A DNA stretch of 42,039 nt from CALCNS01 sp937897315 (GTDB lineage Bacteria > Bacillota > JAAYKD01): contig DAINOJ010000019.1 of assembly GCA_036744005.1 (NCBI GenBank), positions 1 through 42,039 on the forward strand. The letters are read 5' to 3'. Each line of letters begins with the position of its first letter. Within the stretch, counting starts at the first letter, position 1. The notes under the pieces are model-generated. The model made no database searches, was not told the DNA's origin, and worked only from the letters and a program-made list of their open reading frames with translations. A program made the translations under genes and the position numbers. Shown piece by piece: positions 8,484 through 17,030 of this stretch.

Positions 8484-8738
8484 AGAAACCTCTTTCAAAT
8501 CGTTCTTCGTGATATGGAATACCTTTTCAAATTCTAGCTGTTCTGAGAGCATCTTTGTTTTAACCACTTCCCATTCTTGAAGAGAAACTCTCGCAGCCAT
8601 ACCACAGGTCGCACTGATTTTTCTGGGCACCGGAATCAACCGCACTTGTAAAGAATGCGCTTTCATATCCCTTTCGAATCGTAAAGCGGTATGAACATTT
8701 TGAAAGGTGACACAACAATAGTCTGTATCTAGGATCAT
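8472..8738 (-). CDS. DUF3343 (putative Se/S carrier-like) protein
   Basis: A small protein of 88 residues. The order FQNVHTALRFERDMKAHSL...VRLIPVPRKISATCGMAARV matches the DUF3343 family: a helix with the pattern A-x-x-x-E, then R-L-x-P-x-P-R and a conserved Cys-Gly pair. Members are common in anaerobes, often near selenium or sulfur trafficking genes, and are suggested to carry Se or S on the Cys; this is unproven. No selenium gene is visible nearby. AAAGGAG lies just upstream of the ATG. It follows purC after a terminator and overlaps the convergent ZIP gene by 12 bases at the 3' ends. Confidence 0.8.
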   Translation of the reverse strand: MILDTDYCCVTFQNVHTALRFERDMKAHSLQVRLIPVPRKISATCGMAARVSLQEWEVVKTKMLSEQLEFEKVFHITKNDLKEVSLVP

Positions 8739-8752
8739 AAGATTCTCCTTTG

Positions 8753-8783
8753 AAAAAGGCAGCCATATAGGCCGCCTTTTTTT
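8753..8783 (-). terminator. Terminator between purC and the DUF3343 gene
   Basis: A GC-rich hairpin with one mismatch (AAAAAGGCaGCC, loop ATATA, GGCcGCCTTTTT) is flanked by A and T tracts on both sides, so it can work in both directions. On the minus strand it ends purC; on the plus strand it is the first terminator seen downstream of the ZIP transporter. Confidence 0.7.
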
Positions 8784-9675
8784 ATTCCATTAAGTCACGA
8801 CCGGTTAACACTTTGTATGCACCTAGATATCGGTCGATGGTTCCTTGAATGACCCAATCCGGTAACATGGGTGCAGGAGGTTCTTTGTTCCAATCGGTTG
8901 TTTCTAACCAGTCACGAATGAACTGCTTGTCAAGACTGGCTTGTGATTGACCTTTCTTATACTCCGATAAAAGCCAAAACCGCGAACTATCGGGGGTAAA
9001 ACATTCATCGATGAGTATGATCTCACCTTGATACAACCCAAACTCAAATTTCGTGTCGGCTAAAATAATGCCCTTCTCCAATGCATAAGCCGCTGCTTCT
9101 TTGTATAGTCTCATCGAAATCTCTTTGAGCTTGTTCGCTAATTCAACACCAACAATTTCGTTCATGCGCTCAAAAGAAATATTTTCATCGTGACCTACAT
9201 TATTCTTCGCTGCCGGTGTAAAAATAGGTTCCGGTAATTTTTCTGAATCCACGAGCCCTTTTGGCAAAGTGATACCACATACCGTACCCTGCTTTTGATA
9301 TTCCTTCCAACCAGAACCGGCTAAGTAACCACGAACAACACACTCTACTGGCACTACCTCTGCTTTTTTTACCAGCATGCTTCTTCCCTGCAGTTGTTCA
9401 GGATATCGGCAAATAGGTTCAGGCATGTCTGCTACATGGGTTGTAATCATATGATTCGGTACGATATGAGCAAACTTCTCAAACCAGAACTTTGAAATTT
9501 GAGTTAATACCTGTCCTTTATGAGCTATACCGGTTGGCAGAACCACGTCAAAAGCAGAAACTCGATCGGTAGCTATGAGTAAAAGGGCATCTCCTACATC
9601 ATAGATATCGCGGACTTTGCCTTTGGACCTAAGCTGTAATTCGAGGAAACTTGTATCCGTAACAACATTTGCCAT
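8782..9675 (-). CDS. purC: Phosphoribosylaminoimidazole-succinocarboxamide (SAICAR) synthase
   Basis: A cytoplasmic enzyme of 297 residues that joins CAIR and aspartate using ATP in purine synthesis. Family stretches are clear: SKGKVRDIYDVGD, IATDRVSAFDVVLP, VECVVRGYLAGSGWKEY, DTKFEFG and IDECFTPDSSRFW. The length fits the longer (about 300-residue) form. The ATG at 9675 is used because GAGGAG lies about nine bases upstream; an in-frame GTG at 9684 would overlap it. The gene stands alone with its own promoter and terminator; no other pur gene is in the window, which is unusual because purC commonly sits in a pur cluster. Confidence 0.96.
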   Translation of the reverse strand: MANVVTDTSFLELQLRSKGKVRDIYDVGDALLLIATDRVSAFDVVLPTGIAHKGQVLTQISKFWFEKFAHIVPNHMITTHVADMPEPICRYPEQLQGRSMLVKKAEVVPVECVVRGYLAGSGWKEYQKQGTVCGITLPKGLVDSEKLPEPIFTPAAKNNVGHDENISFERMNEIVGVELANKLKEISMRLYKEAAAYALEKGIILADTKFEFGLYQGEIILIDECFTPDSSRFWLLSEYKKGQSQASLDKQFIRDWLETTDWNKEPPAPMLPDWVIQGTIDRYLGAYKVLTGRDLME

Positions 9676-9708
9676 CGTGTCCACTCCTCACTTTTTTATT
9701 TGTTCTAG

Positions 9709-9737
9709 AGTATACCATAAAATGGATGACTTGAACA
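9709..9737 (-). promoter_or_regulatory. Predicted promoter of purC
   Basis: Minus-strand TGTTCA (9732-9737), a 17-base spacer and TATACT (9709-9714). The -10 is preceded by TGG, giving an extended -10. It lies right after the murA stop codon. Confidence 0.55.
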
Positions 9738-9742
9738 GAGGA

Positions 9743-10996
9743 TTAATCCATTCTTTTTATGCATGCTCCGATTCCTTGTAGTTTTTTCTCGAGTTGCATA
9801 TAGCCCCGATCGATATGGAAAATGTCGTGTACAATGGTTTCACCTTCTGCAGCTAAACCAGCCAAAACCAATGCGGAACCTGCTCGTAAATCCGTCGCAC
9901 GAACCGGTGCTCCCATCAACCTGTTCACTCCTTGAATATAAGCTATTCTACCATCAATTCGAATATTAGCCCCCATGCGGATGAATTCATTGACATGCAT
10001 AAAACGATTCTCAAACACCGTTTCGGTGATGGTGCTGTTGCCAATGGATTTCGCTTGTAGAGCCATAAATTGTGCTTGCATATCGGTTGGAAACCCGGGA
10101 TACGGTAAAGTTGTAATATGAGTGGGTAGCGTCGTCTTGCCACCCATCACCCGTATACCCTCGGGATATTCGGTCAATAGATGTCCTGCCTCTCGTAATT
10201 TGGCTAATACCGGTTTCAAATGATCTGACACCGCATTTTCTACCAGAACATCTCCCTGCGTGATGGCTGCTGCCACTAAAAATGTACCCGCTTCAATCCG
10301 ATCGGGAATGATTTCGTGCTGAGTAGCTCTTAGGGTTTTTACCCCTTCGATTCGAATCAAATTGGTACCGGCTCCATGGATTTTTGCACCGCACGCATTT
10401 AGGAACGTGGCTAGGTCGCTAATTTCGGGTTCAGCAGCTGCGTTTTCTAAGATGGTTGTTCCTTCTGCTAACGTTGCAGCCATGAGAATGTTTTGTGTTG
10501 CTCCTACAGAAGGAAAATCCAAGTAAATTTTAGTACCTTTTAATTGGGTTGATTTTGCTTGAACATATCCGTGTGCGAGTTCCAGTTCCGCTCCTAAAGC
10601 CTCTAATCCTTTTAAATGCAAATCCACGGGGCGAGTACCAATGGCACATCCACCCGGCATAGCCACTTTTGCTTCTTTGAATCGGGTTAGAAGTGGTCCT
10701 AGAATGACGAAAGAGGCGCGCATCCCCGAAACCAGGTCATAGGGTGCTTCAGTCTTCACAACGTGACTGGCATCTACCCACAATCGATCTTCCTCTCGTT
10801 GCAGATGTACCCCTAAAGATTCCAATATCTTCATCATTAAGCGAACATCATCTAACTCATAGGGAACTCCTGTTAGAAGGCAAGGTTCAGGAATTAACAG
10901 CGTCGATGCCATGATGGGTAGTACGGCATTTTTTGCTCCATGTACAGGTATTCTACCGGAAGTTGGATGATTTCCCCAAATATGAAAAGTCGACAT
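9743..10996 (-). CDS. murA: UDP-N-acetylglucosamine 1-carboxyvinyltransferase
   Basis: A protein of 417 residues, the normal length for MurA, which transfers enolpyruvate from PEP to UDP-GlcNAc in the first committed step of peptidoglycan synthesis. Visible landmarks are HGAKNAVLPIMAS (substrate-binding Lys/Asn), the catalytic loop GGCAIGTRPVDLHLKG with the active-site Cys that fosfomycin alkylates, PDRIEAGTFL and TDMQAQFMAL. The ATG at 10996 has GGAGGAA upstream; a longer reading from 11035 has no such site. It lies after the atpC terminator, so it probably has its own promoter in 11000-11090, though I could not identify one securely. Cell-wall neighbours tagO and mnaA flank the other end of the atp operon. 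Confidence 0.96.
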   Translation of the reverse strand: MSTFHIWGNHPTSGRIPVHGAKNAVLPIMASTLLIPEPCLLTGVPYELDDVRLMMKILESLGVHLQREEDRLWVDASHVVKTEAPYDLVSGMRASFVILGPLLTRFKEAKVAMPGGCAIGTRPVDLHLKGLEALGAELELAHGYVQAKSTQLKGTKIYLDFPSVGATQNILMAATLAEGTTILENAAAEPEISDLATFLNACGAKIHGAGTNLIRIEGVKTLRATQHEIIPDRIEAGTFLVAAAITQGDVLVENAVSDHLKPVLAKLREAGHLLTEYPEGIRVMGGKTTLPTHITTLPYPGFPTDMQAQFMALQAKSIGNSTITETVFENRFMHVNEFIRMGANIRIDGRIAYIQGVNRLMGAPVRATDLRAGSALVLAGLAAEGETIVHDIFHIDRGYMQLEKKLQGIGACIKRMD

Positions 10997-11090
10997 TGAA
11001 CATTCCTCCAAGTGCTTTCGATTCAAACACAACATTCTTTATTTCGCGGTAATGGACATCGAATCCTTTGCCGAAAGGGTACATAACAAA

Positions 11091-11116
11091 GCCGTGGAGA
11101 CAACCATCTCCACGGC
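11091..11116 (-). terminator. Terminator of the atp operon
   Basis: A perfect ten-base stem, GCCGTGGAGA (11091-11100) and TCTCCACGGC (11107-11116), has a six-base loop, seven bases after the atpC stop codon. The following T tract on the minus strand is short (TTTGTT), so some readthrough into murA is possible. Confidence 0.75.
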
Positions 11117-11122
11117 TGCTGT

Positions 11123-11536
11123 TTATTCGCGATTGCTTTGGGCAATCTTCAAACGGGAAACTGCTCTTTGTAAGGCGGCTTCTGCTCTCTCTTGATCGGT
11201 AGTATCGTCAGCTTTTAATAATCTCTCTTCTGCACGGCGCTTTGCTTCTTCCGCACGGGCTACATCAATATGCTTCGGCCATTCGGCACTGCGCAATAGG
11301 AATGTAGCTTTCTTACCTTCCATTTCCATGAAACCACCCCCAACCGAGACGATTTGCATGGTACCGTTTTCGTCGCGAATCCTTAAAGGACTGGGTTTCA
11401 AAGCGGCCACGACAGGTATGTGTCCCGCCATCACGGCCATTTCACCTTCTACCGTGTGCATGATTACCATATCAGCCTCACCACGCCAAAAACGCCCCTG
11501 AGCCGTGACGATTTCTACATCGAATTTCTTCGCCAT
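11123..11536 (-). CDS. atpC: ATP synthase epsilon subunit
   Basis: A protein of 137 residues, normal for F1 epsilon. The N-terminal beta-sandwich (about 1-85) contains GRFWRGEADMVIMHTVEGEMAVMAGH and VSVGGGFMEM, and the C-terminal helical hairpin (about 90-135) is rich in Ala, Glu and Arg. It links the gamma shaft to the c-ring and regulates ATP hydrolysis. It is the last gene of the atp operon, 11 bases after atpD, and is followed by the operon terminator. Confidence 0.96.
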   Translation of the reverse strand: MAKKFDVEIVTAQGRFWRGEADMVIMHTVEGEMAVMAGHIPVVAALKPSPLRIRDENGTMQIVSVGGGFMEMEGKKATFLLRSAEWPKHIDVARAEEAKRRAEERLLKADDTTDQERAEAALQRAVSRLKIAQSNRE

Positions 11537-11547
11537 TGCTTCTCTCC

Positions 11548-13085
11548 TTATTTGTTTCCGCGGACTTCGTCAATTGAGCCTTTCATGTAGAAAGCAGACT
11601 CCGGTAAATCATCATAGTTACCGGCGAGAATTTCGGCAAAACCACGCACCGTTTCTTGTCGGGTGACATATCGCCCCTCTTGACCTGTAAAGGCTTCAGC
11701 TACGAACATGGGCTGTGACAAGAACCTTTGAATTCTTCTTGCGCGTTGAACTGTCTTTTTGTCATCCTCAGAAAGCTCATCCATACCCAAAATGGCTATG
11801 ATGTCCTGGAGTTCTTTATAACGTTGCAAAACTTGCTGTACTCCGCGGGCGACTCTGTAATGTTCTTCACCGACAATGCGGGGATCCAAATACTTGGAAC
11901 TAGAATCTAACGGATCCACTGCAGGGAATATAGCTTGAGCTGCTAAACCACGGTCAAGGTTCGTTGTTGCGTCCAAATGTCCAAACAAGGTAGCCGGAGC
12001 GGGATCCGTATAGTCATCCGCAGGTACATAAATGGCTTGTATGGAAGTGATCGAACCCTTATTGGTAGAAGCGATGCGCTCTTGAATTTGTCCTAANNNN
12101 NNNNNNNNNNNNNNNNNNNNNNNNNNNNNNNNNNNNNNNNNNNNNNNNNNNNNNNNNNNNNNNNNNNNNNNNNNNNNNNNNNNNNNNNNNNNNNNNTGGA
12201 AGTGATCGAACCCTTATTGGTAGAAGCGATGCGCTCTTGAATTTGTCCTAACTCCGTAGCCAAAGTAGGTTGATATCCTACTGCAGAAGGCATACGTCCT
12301 AATAAAGCGGATACTTCAGAACCGGCTTGAACAAAACGGAACATATTATCGACAAAGAACAACACATCTTGTCCCATTTCGTCGCGGAAATACTCCGCCA
12401 TAGTTAACCCGGTTAGTCCAGCACGCAAACGGGCACCCGGTGGCTCGTTCATTTGTCCGAAGACCATACATGTTTTGTCAATAACTCCGGACTCCGTCAT
12501 TTCTAAGTATAGACCATTGCCTTCGCGGCTCCGTTCCCCTATGCCGGCGAAAACAGAATAGCCCCCATGTTCCGTAGCTATGTTACGAATGAGTTCTTGA
12601 ATTAAAACAGTCTTTCCAACACCGGCACCACCGAATAAACCAATCTTACCACCTTTGGGATAAGGACAAATCAAGTCGATAACCTTGATACCTGTTTCCA
12701 AAATGTCAGTAGAAACCGATTGATCCACCAAGTCGGGAGCCGGTCTATGGATGGGTAAATAGGTGTCGCTTTCGATGGGTCCTTTTTGGTCCACTGCTTC
12801 ACCAAGGACATTTAAAATTCTTCCCAATGTATTCTTGCCAACCGGTACGCGAATGGGAGCGCCGGTATTCTCTACTTTACAACCACGCACCAGTCCATCT
12901 GTGCTCGACAAAGCGACACAACGAACGGTATTATCACCTAAATGCTGAGAAACTTCGGCAACAATTGCCTTCTCTACATTTGGGGATATAATTCGTACAG
13001 CATGAGTGATTTTGGGTAAATCACCATCGGCGAATCGCACATCGACGACAGGTCCGATGACTGCGGTAATATAACCATCAGACAT
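11548..13085 (-). CDS. atpD: ATP synthase beta subunit (interrupted only by an artificial assembly gap)
   Basis: The catalytic beta subunit of F1. The N-terminal part shows VIGPVVDVRF, the Walker A loop GGAGVGKTVLIQELI and GERSREGNGLY; the C-terminal part, after the gap, has the family's KELQDIIAILGMDELSEDDK and FTGQEGRYV stretches. A run of 100 N at 12097-12196 splits it. The 55 bases on each side of the gap (12042-12096 and 12197-12251) are identical. Removing the N run and one copy takes out 155 bases and brings the two parts into the same frame, giving 460 residues, the expected length. So this is one intact gene, not a pseudogene. It lies between atpG and atpC. Confidence 0.95.
12042..12251. 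repeat. 55-bp exact duplication flanking a 100-N gap (assembly artefact)
   Basis: 12042-12096 and 12197-12251 are identical over all 55 bases, separated by exactly 100 N. This is how two contigs that overlap by a k-mer of 55 look after scaffolding with a fixed-size gap. The duplication is almost certainly not biological. Confidence 0.9.
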
Positions 13086-13122
13086 ATTATTCCTCCTTGC
13101 ACATTGTTTCAGATAGAATGTT

Positions 13123-13989
13123 CTATCCTTTCAGCGCCTCAGCACCATTGATGATTTCCAGTAGCTCATCGGTAATGGCAGATTGCCGTAACCGATTCAT
13201 GTGTAACGTTAAACGTTTTATCATGTCGGCTGCATTTCTTGTTGCATTATCCATAGCAGCCATACGGGCACCATGTTCACTGGCTTTGGTTTCCAATAAT
13301 GCTTTAAAGAGGCTTGCTTCTAAATAGCTCGGAAGCAAGGATGAAACAACGGCCTCTGCGCCCGGTTCAAATAGATATTGAGCAGATTGCTCGGATACAA
13401 CTTCTGCTTTAAAGGGCAACACATCCAGAACTCTTACTTGATATGAGATGGCAGTGACATGAAAAGCATAAATCACTTTCAAGTTACTATACCCTTCGGA
13501 TTTCCAGAGTTGCTCAATTTTAGGAGTCAATTGGCGTAATGTCAAGACGTTCGCAAAGTCTCCCACGTCTCTACCCACATGATTCATGGGGATTTTCAAG
13601 CGACGATAGGCATCGACACCGCGATTCCCTAAGACCATAAGGCAACCACCGTAGGAGCTCATCGCTTTATGATACTCTTCGTGACCGGCCCGAATGAGGT
13701 TGCCATTGAAGGCACCACATAATCCCCTATCGGAAGTGATGACGATAATCGCCGTCTTCCCTTCAGGATTGCTATGCATAAAAGGATGCGATATATCTGA
13801 AGTATCCATTTGACTGATCACACGATTGACAACGGATATGACTGCATCGGTATAATCTCTAGACTGATACGCTGCTGCTTCTGCTTTACGAAGTTTTGCA
13901 GCAGAAACCATTTTCATTGTTTTTGTAATCTGTTCTGTATTGGAGACGCTATGGATTCGTCTACGCATCTCCTTAATACCTTTCGCCAT
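13123..13989 (-). CDS. atpG: ATP synthase gamma subunit
   Basis: A protein of 288 residues forming the central rotor shaft of F1. The N-terminal coiled-coil helix (MRRRIHSVSNTEQITKTMKMVSAAKLRKAE), the central ITSDRGLCGAFNGN stretch and the C-terminal ARMAAMDNATRNA...MNRLRQSAITDELLEI helix are all typical. The ATG at 13989 has a GGAGGC site upstream. It lies between atpA and atpD in the standard operon order. Confidence 0.97.
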   Translation of the reverse strand: MAKGIKEMRRRIHSVSNTEQITKTMKMVSAAKLRKAEAAAYQSRDYTDAVISVVNRVISQMDTSDISHPFMHSNPEGKTAIIVITSDRGLCGAFNGNLIRAGHEEYHKAMSSYGGCLMVLGNRGVDAYRRLKIPMNHVGRDVGDFANVLTLRQLTPKIEQLWKSEGYSNLKVIYAFHVTAISYQVRVLDVLPFKAEVVSEQSAQYLFEPGAEAVVSSLLPSYLEASLFKALLETKASEHGARMAAMDNATRNAADMIKRLTLHMNRLRQSAITDELLEIINGAEALKG

Positions 13990-14012
13990 GGGAATGCCTC
14001 CTTCCCATTGCG

Positions 14013-15524
14013 TTAAGCCACACCAAAGATCGCTTTGAACTCTTTGATGGCTCTTTCCAAAGCAGCCCGATTTTCATCGGTTAATCTTTTGGTGGTGTTG
14101 ATATCATTGATGATTTCTGCATGTTGATCTCGAATAAATGCCAAGAAATCACGTTCAAACGGCTGGATTTTCTCAATGGAATATTCGTCCAAATGTCCAT
14201 TCACAGCTGTATAAATAGAGATTACTTGCTCTTCTACCGACATAGGAACGTTTTCACCCTGCTTCAGCAACTCGGTCAATCGAGCTCCACGGTTCAAACG
14301 GAACTTGGTTTCATCATCTAAATCCGAACCGAATTGAGCGAAAGAAACCAATTCACGATATTGAGCCAGTTCTGCTTTCATACGTCCTGCGACTTGCTTC
14401 ATGGCACGAATCTGAGCGTCACCACCCACACGAGAAACCGAAATACCAACGTTCATTGCCGGACGTTGACCAGAGAAAAATAGGTCATTCTCTAAGAAAA
14501 CTTGGCCGTCGGTAATCGAAATAATGTTGGTCGGTATGTAAGCGGAGACGTCACCTGCTTGTGTTTCGACAATAGGTAGAGCGGTCAAAGAACCTCCACC
14601 CAGTTGATCGGATAATTTAGCAGCACGTTCTAATAAGCGGGAATGCAAATAAAAAACATCGCCTGGGAATGCTTCACGCCCTGGTGGGCGGCGCAACAAC
14701 AAGGAAACGGTTCGATAGGCGACAGCATGTTTGGTTAAATCATCATAAACGATGAGTACATGCTTGCCCTGATGCATAAACTCTTCCCCAATAGCACATC
14801 CGGCATATGCAGAAATAAACTGCAAAGCAGGAGGTTCAGAAGCGGAAGCCGCCACCACAATGGTGTAATCCATGGAACCATAATCTTCTAGTTTTTTTAC
14901 GACACGAGCCACACTGGATGACTTCTGACCTATGGCAACGTAAATACAAATAATATCTTTGCCTTTTTGGTTGATAATGGTGTCCACAGCCATGGCTGTT
15001 TTCCCAGTACCACGGTCTCCAATGATTAATTCGCGTTGTCCCCGGCCAATGGGAGTCATGGAGTCGACGACTTTTAACCCGGTGGCCAGTGACTCAAATA
15101 CGGGTTGACGGTCGATGATTCCGGGAGCTAAGGTTTCCACCGGACGGAATCCAGTAGAGGCAATAGGACCTTTCCCATCGATTGGTTCTCCAACAGCATT
15201 GATGACTCGGCCAATTAGGGCATCTCCTACCGGCACAGACATGACACGGCGGGTTCCGCGAACTGTCTGACCTTCTTTAATATCTTCCTCTGGTCCAAGT
15301 AAAATACAACCGACACTCTCTTCTTCTAAGTTCATAACCATACCGTAGACACCGTTCTCAAATTGTAACAGCTCTCCCGCCATGGCATTCTTTAAACCAT
15401 AAATTCGCGCTATACCGTCTCCGACTGTTAAAACTGTACCGACTTCTTCGACAGACAGTTTCTCCTCGTATCCTTGGATCTGGCGTAACAGAATCGCGCT
15501 AATCTCTTCCGGTTTCAAGTGCAT
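14013..15524 (-). CDS. atpA: ATP synthase alpha subunit
   Basis: A protein of 503 residues, the regulatory nucleotide-binding subunit of F1. Walker A is GDRGTGKTAMA, followed by IYVAIGQKSSSVA and VIYDDLTKHAVAYR; the signature PAMNVGISVSRVGG sits near residue 370. The N-terminal beta-barrel (about 25-95) and C-terminal helical domain are complete. Start ATG at 15524 with a CGGAGTGA site. The gene sits in the order atpH-atpA-atpG with short spacers. Confidence 0.97.
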   Translation of the reverse strand: MHLKPEEISAILLRQIQGYEEKLSVEEVGTVLTVGDGIARIYGLKNAMAGELLQFENGVYGMVMNLEEESVGCILLGPEEDIKEGQTVRGTRRVMSVPVGDALIGRVINAVGEPIDGKGPIASTGFRPVETLAPGIIDRQPVFESLATGLKVVDSMTPIGRGQRELIIGDRGTGKTAMAVDTIINQKGKDIICIYVAIGQKSSSVARVVKKLEDYGSMDYTIVVAASASEPPALQFISAYAGCAIGEEFMHQGKHVLIVYDDLTKHAVAYRTVSLLLRRPPGREAFPGDVFYLHSRLLERAAKLSDQLGGGSLTALPIVETQAGDVSAYIPTNIISITDGQVFLENDLFFSGQRPAMNVGISVSRVGGDAQIRAMKQVAGRMKAELAQYRELVSFAQFGSDLDDETKFRLNRGARLTELLKQGENVPMSVEEQVISIYTAVNGHLDEYSIEKIQPFERDFLAFIRDQHAEIINDINTTKRLTDENRAALERAIKEFKAIFGVA

Positions 15525-15589
15525 TCAAGTCACTCCGTTCTTCTGGTTTTCCTTTATTGTTTTGATCCGATGCGAACACTTCGCCCAAG

Positions 15590-16135
15590 TTAACGGAACT
15601 GAGGCAATAAAACCTCGCGCATTTTATCCAAACGCCGGCGGATCGTACTATCGTATACCGTATCTTCCACTTGGATTCGAACTCCGCCAATCAGTTCGGG
15701 AAGGATTATTTTTTCTAAAACAATCTCTTTCTCGTGCTCCTTACGGAGTTTCTCGATTAAGTGCTGCTCTTGCTCTACATCTAATGCTTGAGCGGTTGAC
15801 ACTCTCACTACCAAAACACCTTGTTCTTCCCTTTGCAAAACACGAAACTGTTCCAAAACCTCATCCAGCAATTGACTTCTGCCTTTATCTAGAATCATCA
15901 ACAAGAAACGCGTTGTTTCCGGAAGGAAAGTCATATTCAACACTTCTTGCACGGCTTGCAACTTCTTATTTGATTGAATTTGAGGGTGTTTCCAGAACAA
16001 AGACATCTCGGATGATTGTTGCAAAAGGTTTTCCAATTGTTCCATTTGGCTCAAAACCATTTCTACTTTTCCATTGGCGGATGACGCTTGATAAATTGCG
16101 GAAGCATACTGTTTTGCAGCGATACCGTTCTTCAT
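15590..16135 (-). CDS. atpH: ATP synthase delta subunit
   Basis: A protein of 181 residues, the peripheral-stalk delta (OSCP) subunit that ties F1 to the b subunits. It has the N-terminal helical bundle starting AAKQYASAIYQAS, and the C-terminal ILPELIGGVRIQVEDTVYDSTIRRRLDKM motif diagnostic of the family. Its ATG directly abuts the atpF stop codon, so the two are translationally coupled. Confidence 0.95.
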   Translation of the reverse strand: MKNGIAAKQYASAIYQASSANGKVEMVLSQMEQLENLLQQSSEMSLFWKHPQIQSNKKLQAVQEVLNMTFLPETTRFLLMILDKGRSQLLDEVLEQFRVLQREEQGVLVVRVSTAQALDVEQEQHLIEKLRKEHEKEIVLEKIILPELIGGVRIQVEDTVYDSTIRRRLDKMREVLLPQFR

Positions 16136-16633
16136 CTAATTGTCCCCTCTGTTCTGTAGGAAATCTTGAACCAATCGATGATTAGTTTGGGAATCCATTT
16201 TCTCTCCGATAATCTTTTCTGCTGCTGCAATCGCAAGCGTTACAATCTCTCCTTTGAGTTGTTGGAACGTTTGCTCCCGCTCTGTTTGAATCTCTTGACG
16301 AGCTCTTACAATGATCTGCTGTGCTTCCGTTTCTGCTCTTTGGTGTGCTTCCTGTACAATGTTTTCACCTTGCTGATGTGCACGATTCATGATATGTTGT
16401 GCTTCTCCACGAGCATTCGCCAACATGGATTCATATTGGGCTTTCAATTGTAACGCGGCTTCTCTTTCCACAGAGGCTCCGTTGACCGCATTACGAATTT
16501 CTTCTTCTCGTTTAGACATCATTGTAGTAACCGGTTTATAAAGGACTTTATAAAGGACTACCAGCAGAATCAAAAAGTTGATGATCGTAAATACTACATC
16601 GAGTGATATATCGATCATAGGTTTATATTCCAT
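16136..16633 (-). CDS. atpF: ATP synthase b subunit
   Basis: A protein of 165 residues. One N-terminal membrane helix (about 10-28, VVFTIINFLILLVVLYKVLY) is followed by a long charged Ala/Glu/Gln-rich helix that forms the peripheral stalk as a dimer. Only one b gene is present, consistent with a b2 homodimer rather than b and b'. GGAGGTTACC precedes the ATG at 16633. Confidence 0.96.
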   Translation of the reverse strand: MEYKPMIDISLDVVFTIINFLILLVVLYKVLYKPVTTMMSKREEEIRNAVNGASVEREAALQLKAQYESMLANARGEAQHIMNRAHQQGENIVQEAHQRAETEAQQIIVRARQEIQTEREQTFQQLKGEIVTLAIAAAEKIIGEKMDSQTNHRLVQDFLQNRGDN

Positions 16634-16702
16634 GGTAACCTCCTTCTAGGTGTGTTTTCAGTAGATACACCGTGGCTCCAAATACATGGAAAGCCCTGAA
16701 CT

Positions 16703-16978
16703 CTAACCTACTAAACCTACAAGGGGATTGAGGAGAACTAAAATTAAGGCAACAACTAAGGAATAGATACCGGTGGTTTCAGCAACAGCTTGACCCAATA
16801 ACATGGTTTGTGTAATATCTGCACGAGCTTCGGGTTGACGGCCTACTGCTTCGGCACCTTTACCGGCAGCATATCCTTGACCAATACCAGGTCCCATACC
16901 AGCAATCAGACCAATACCAGCACCAATGGCGGAACCAGCTAACACAATAGCGCGACCTAAGATTAAAGATTCATTCAT
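16703..16978 (-). CDS. atpE: ATP synthase c subunit with Na+-type binding site
   Basis: A hairpin membrane protein of 91 residues that forms the rotor ring in the membrane. The polar loop is GRQPEARAD. The ion-binding residues read Q34 (GIGQGYAAGK), V65, E67, T68, T69 and Y72 (QAVAETTGIYS). This corresponds position for position, with an offset of two, to Q32, V63, E65, S66, T67 and Y70 of the Na+-driven Ilyobacter tartaricus c subunit, and the ETT version is the one I recall from Acetobacterium woodii. Proton-only c subunits lack this Gln plus Ser/Thr pair. I therefore predict Na+ coupling, though such rings can also carry protons. Start ATG with GAAAGGGG upstream. Confidence 0.96.
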   Translation of the reverse strand: MNESLILGRAIVLAGSAIGAGIGLIAGMGPGIGQGYAAGKGAEAVGRQPEARADITQTMLLGQAVAETTGIYSLVVALILVLLNPLVGLVG

Positions 16979-17030
16979 GATAAAATACCCCTTTCAAAAT
17001 CCTGTGCTTTGCATCAGGTTATCATTTTTA

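Noticed and set aside
11548..13085. atpD as two partial genes or a pseudogene
   Set aside because: The break is an N run flanked by an exact 55-bp overlap; collapsing it restores one frame of normal length.
15562..16185. A 207-codon plus-strand open frame opposite atpH
   Set aside because: It is fully antisense to atpH and the end of atpF, which have clear family matches; its translation shows no recognisable domain.
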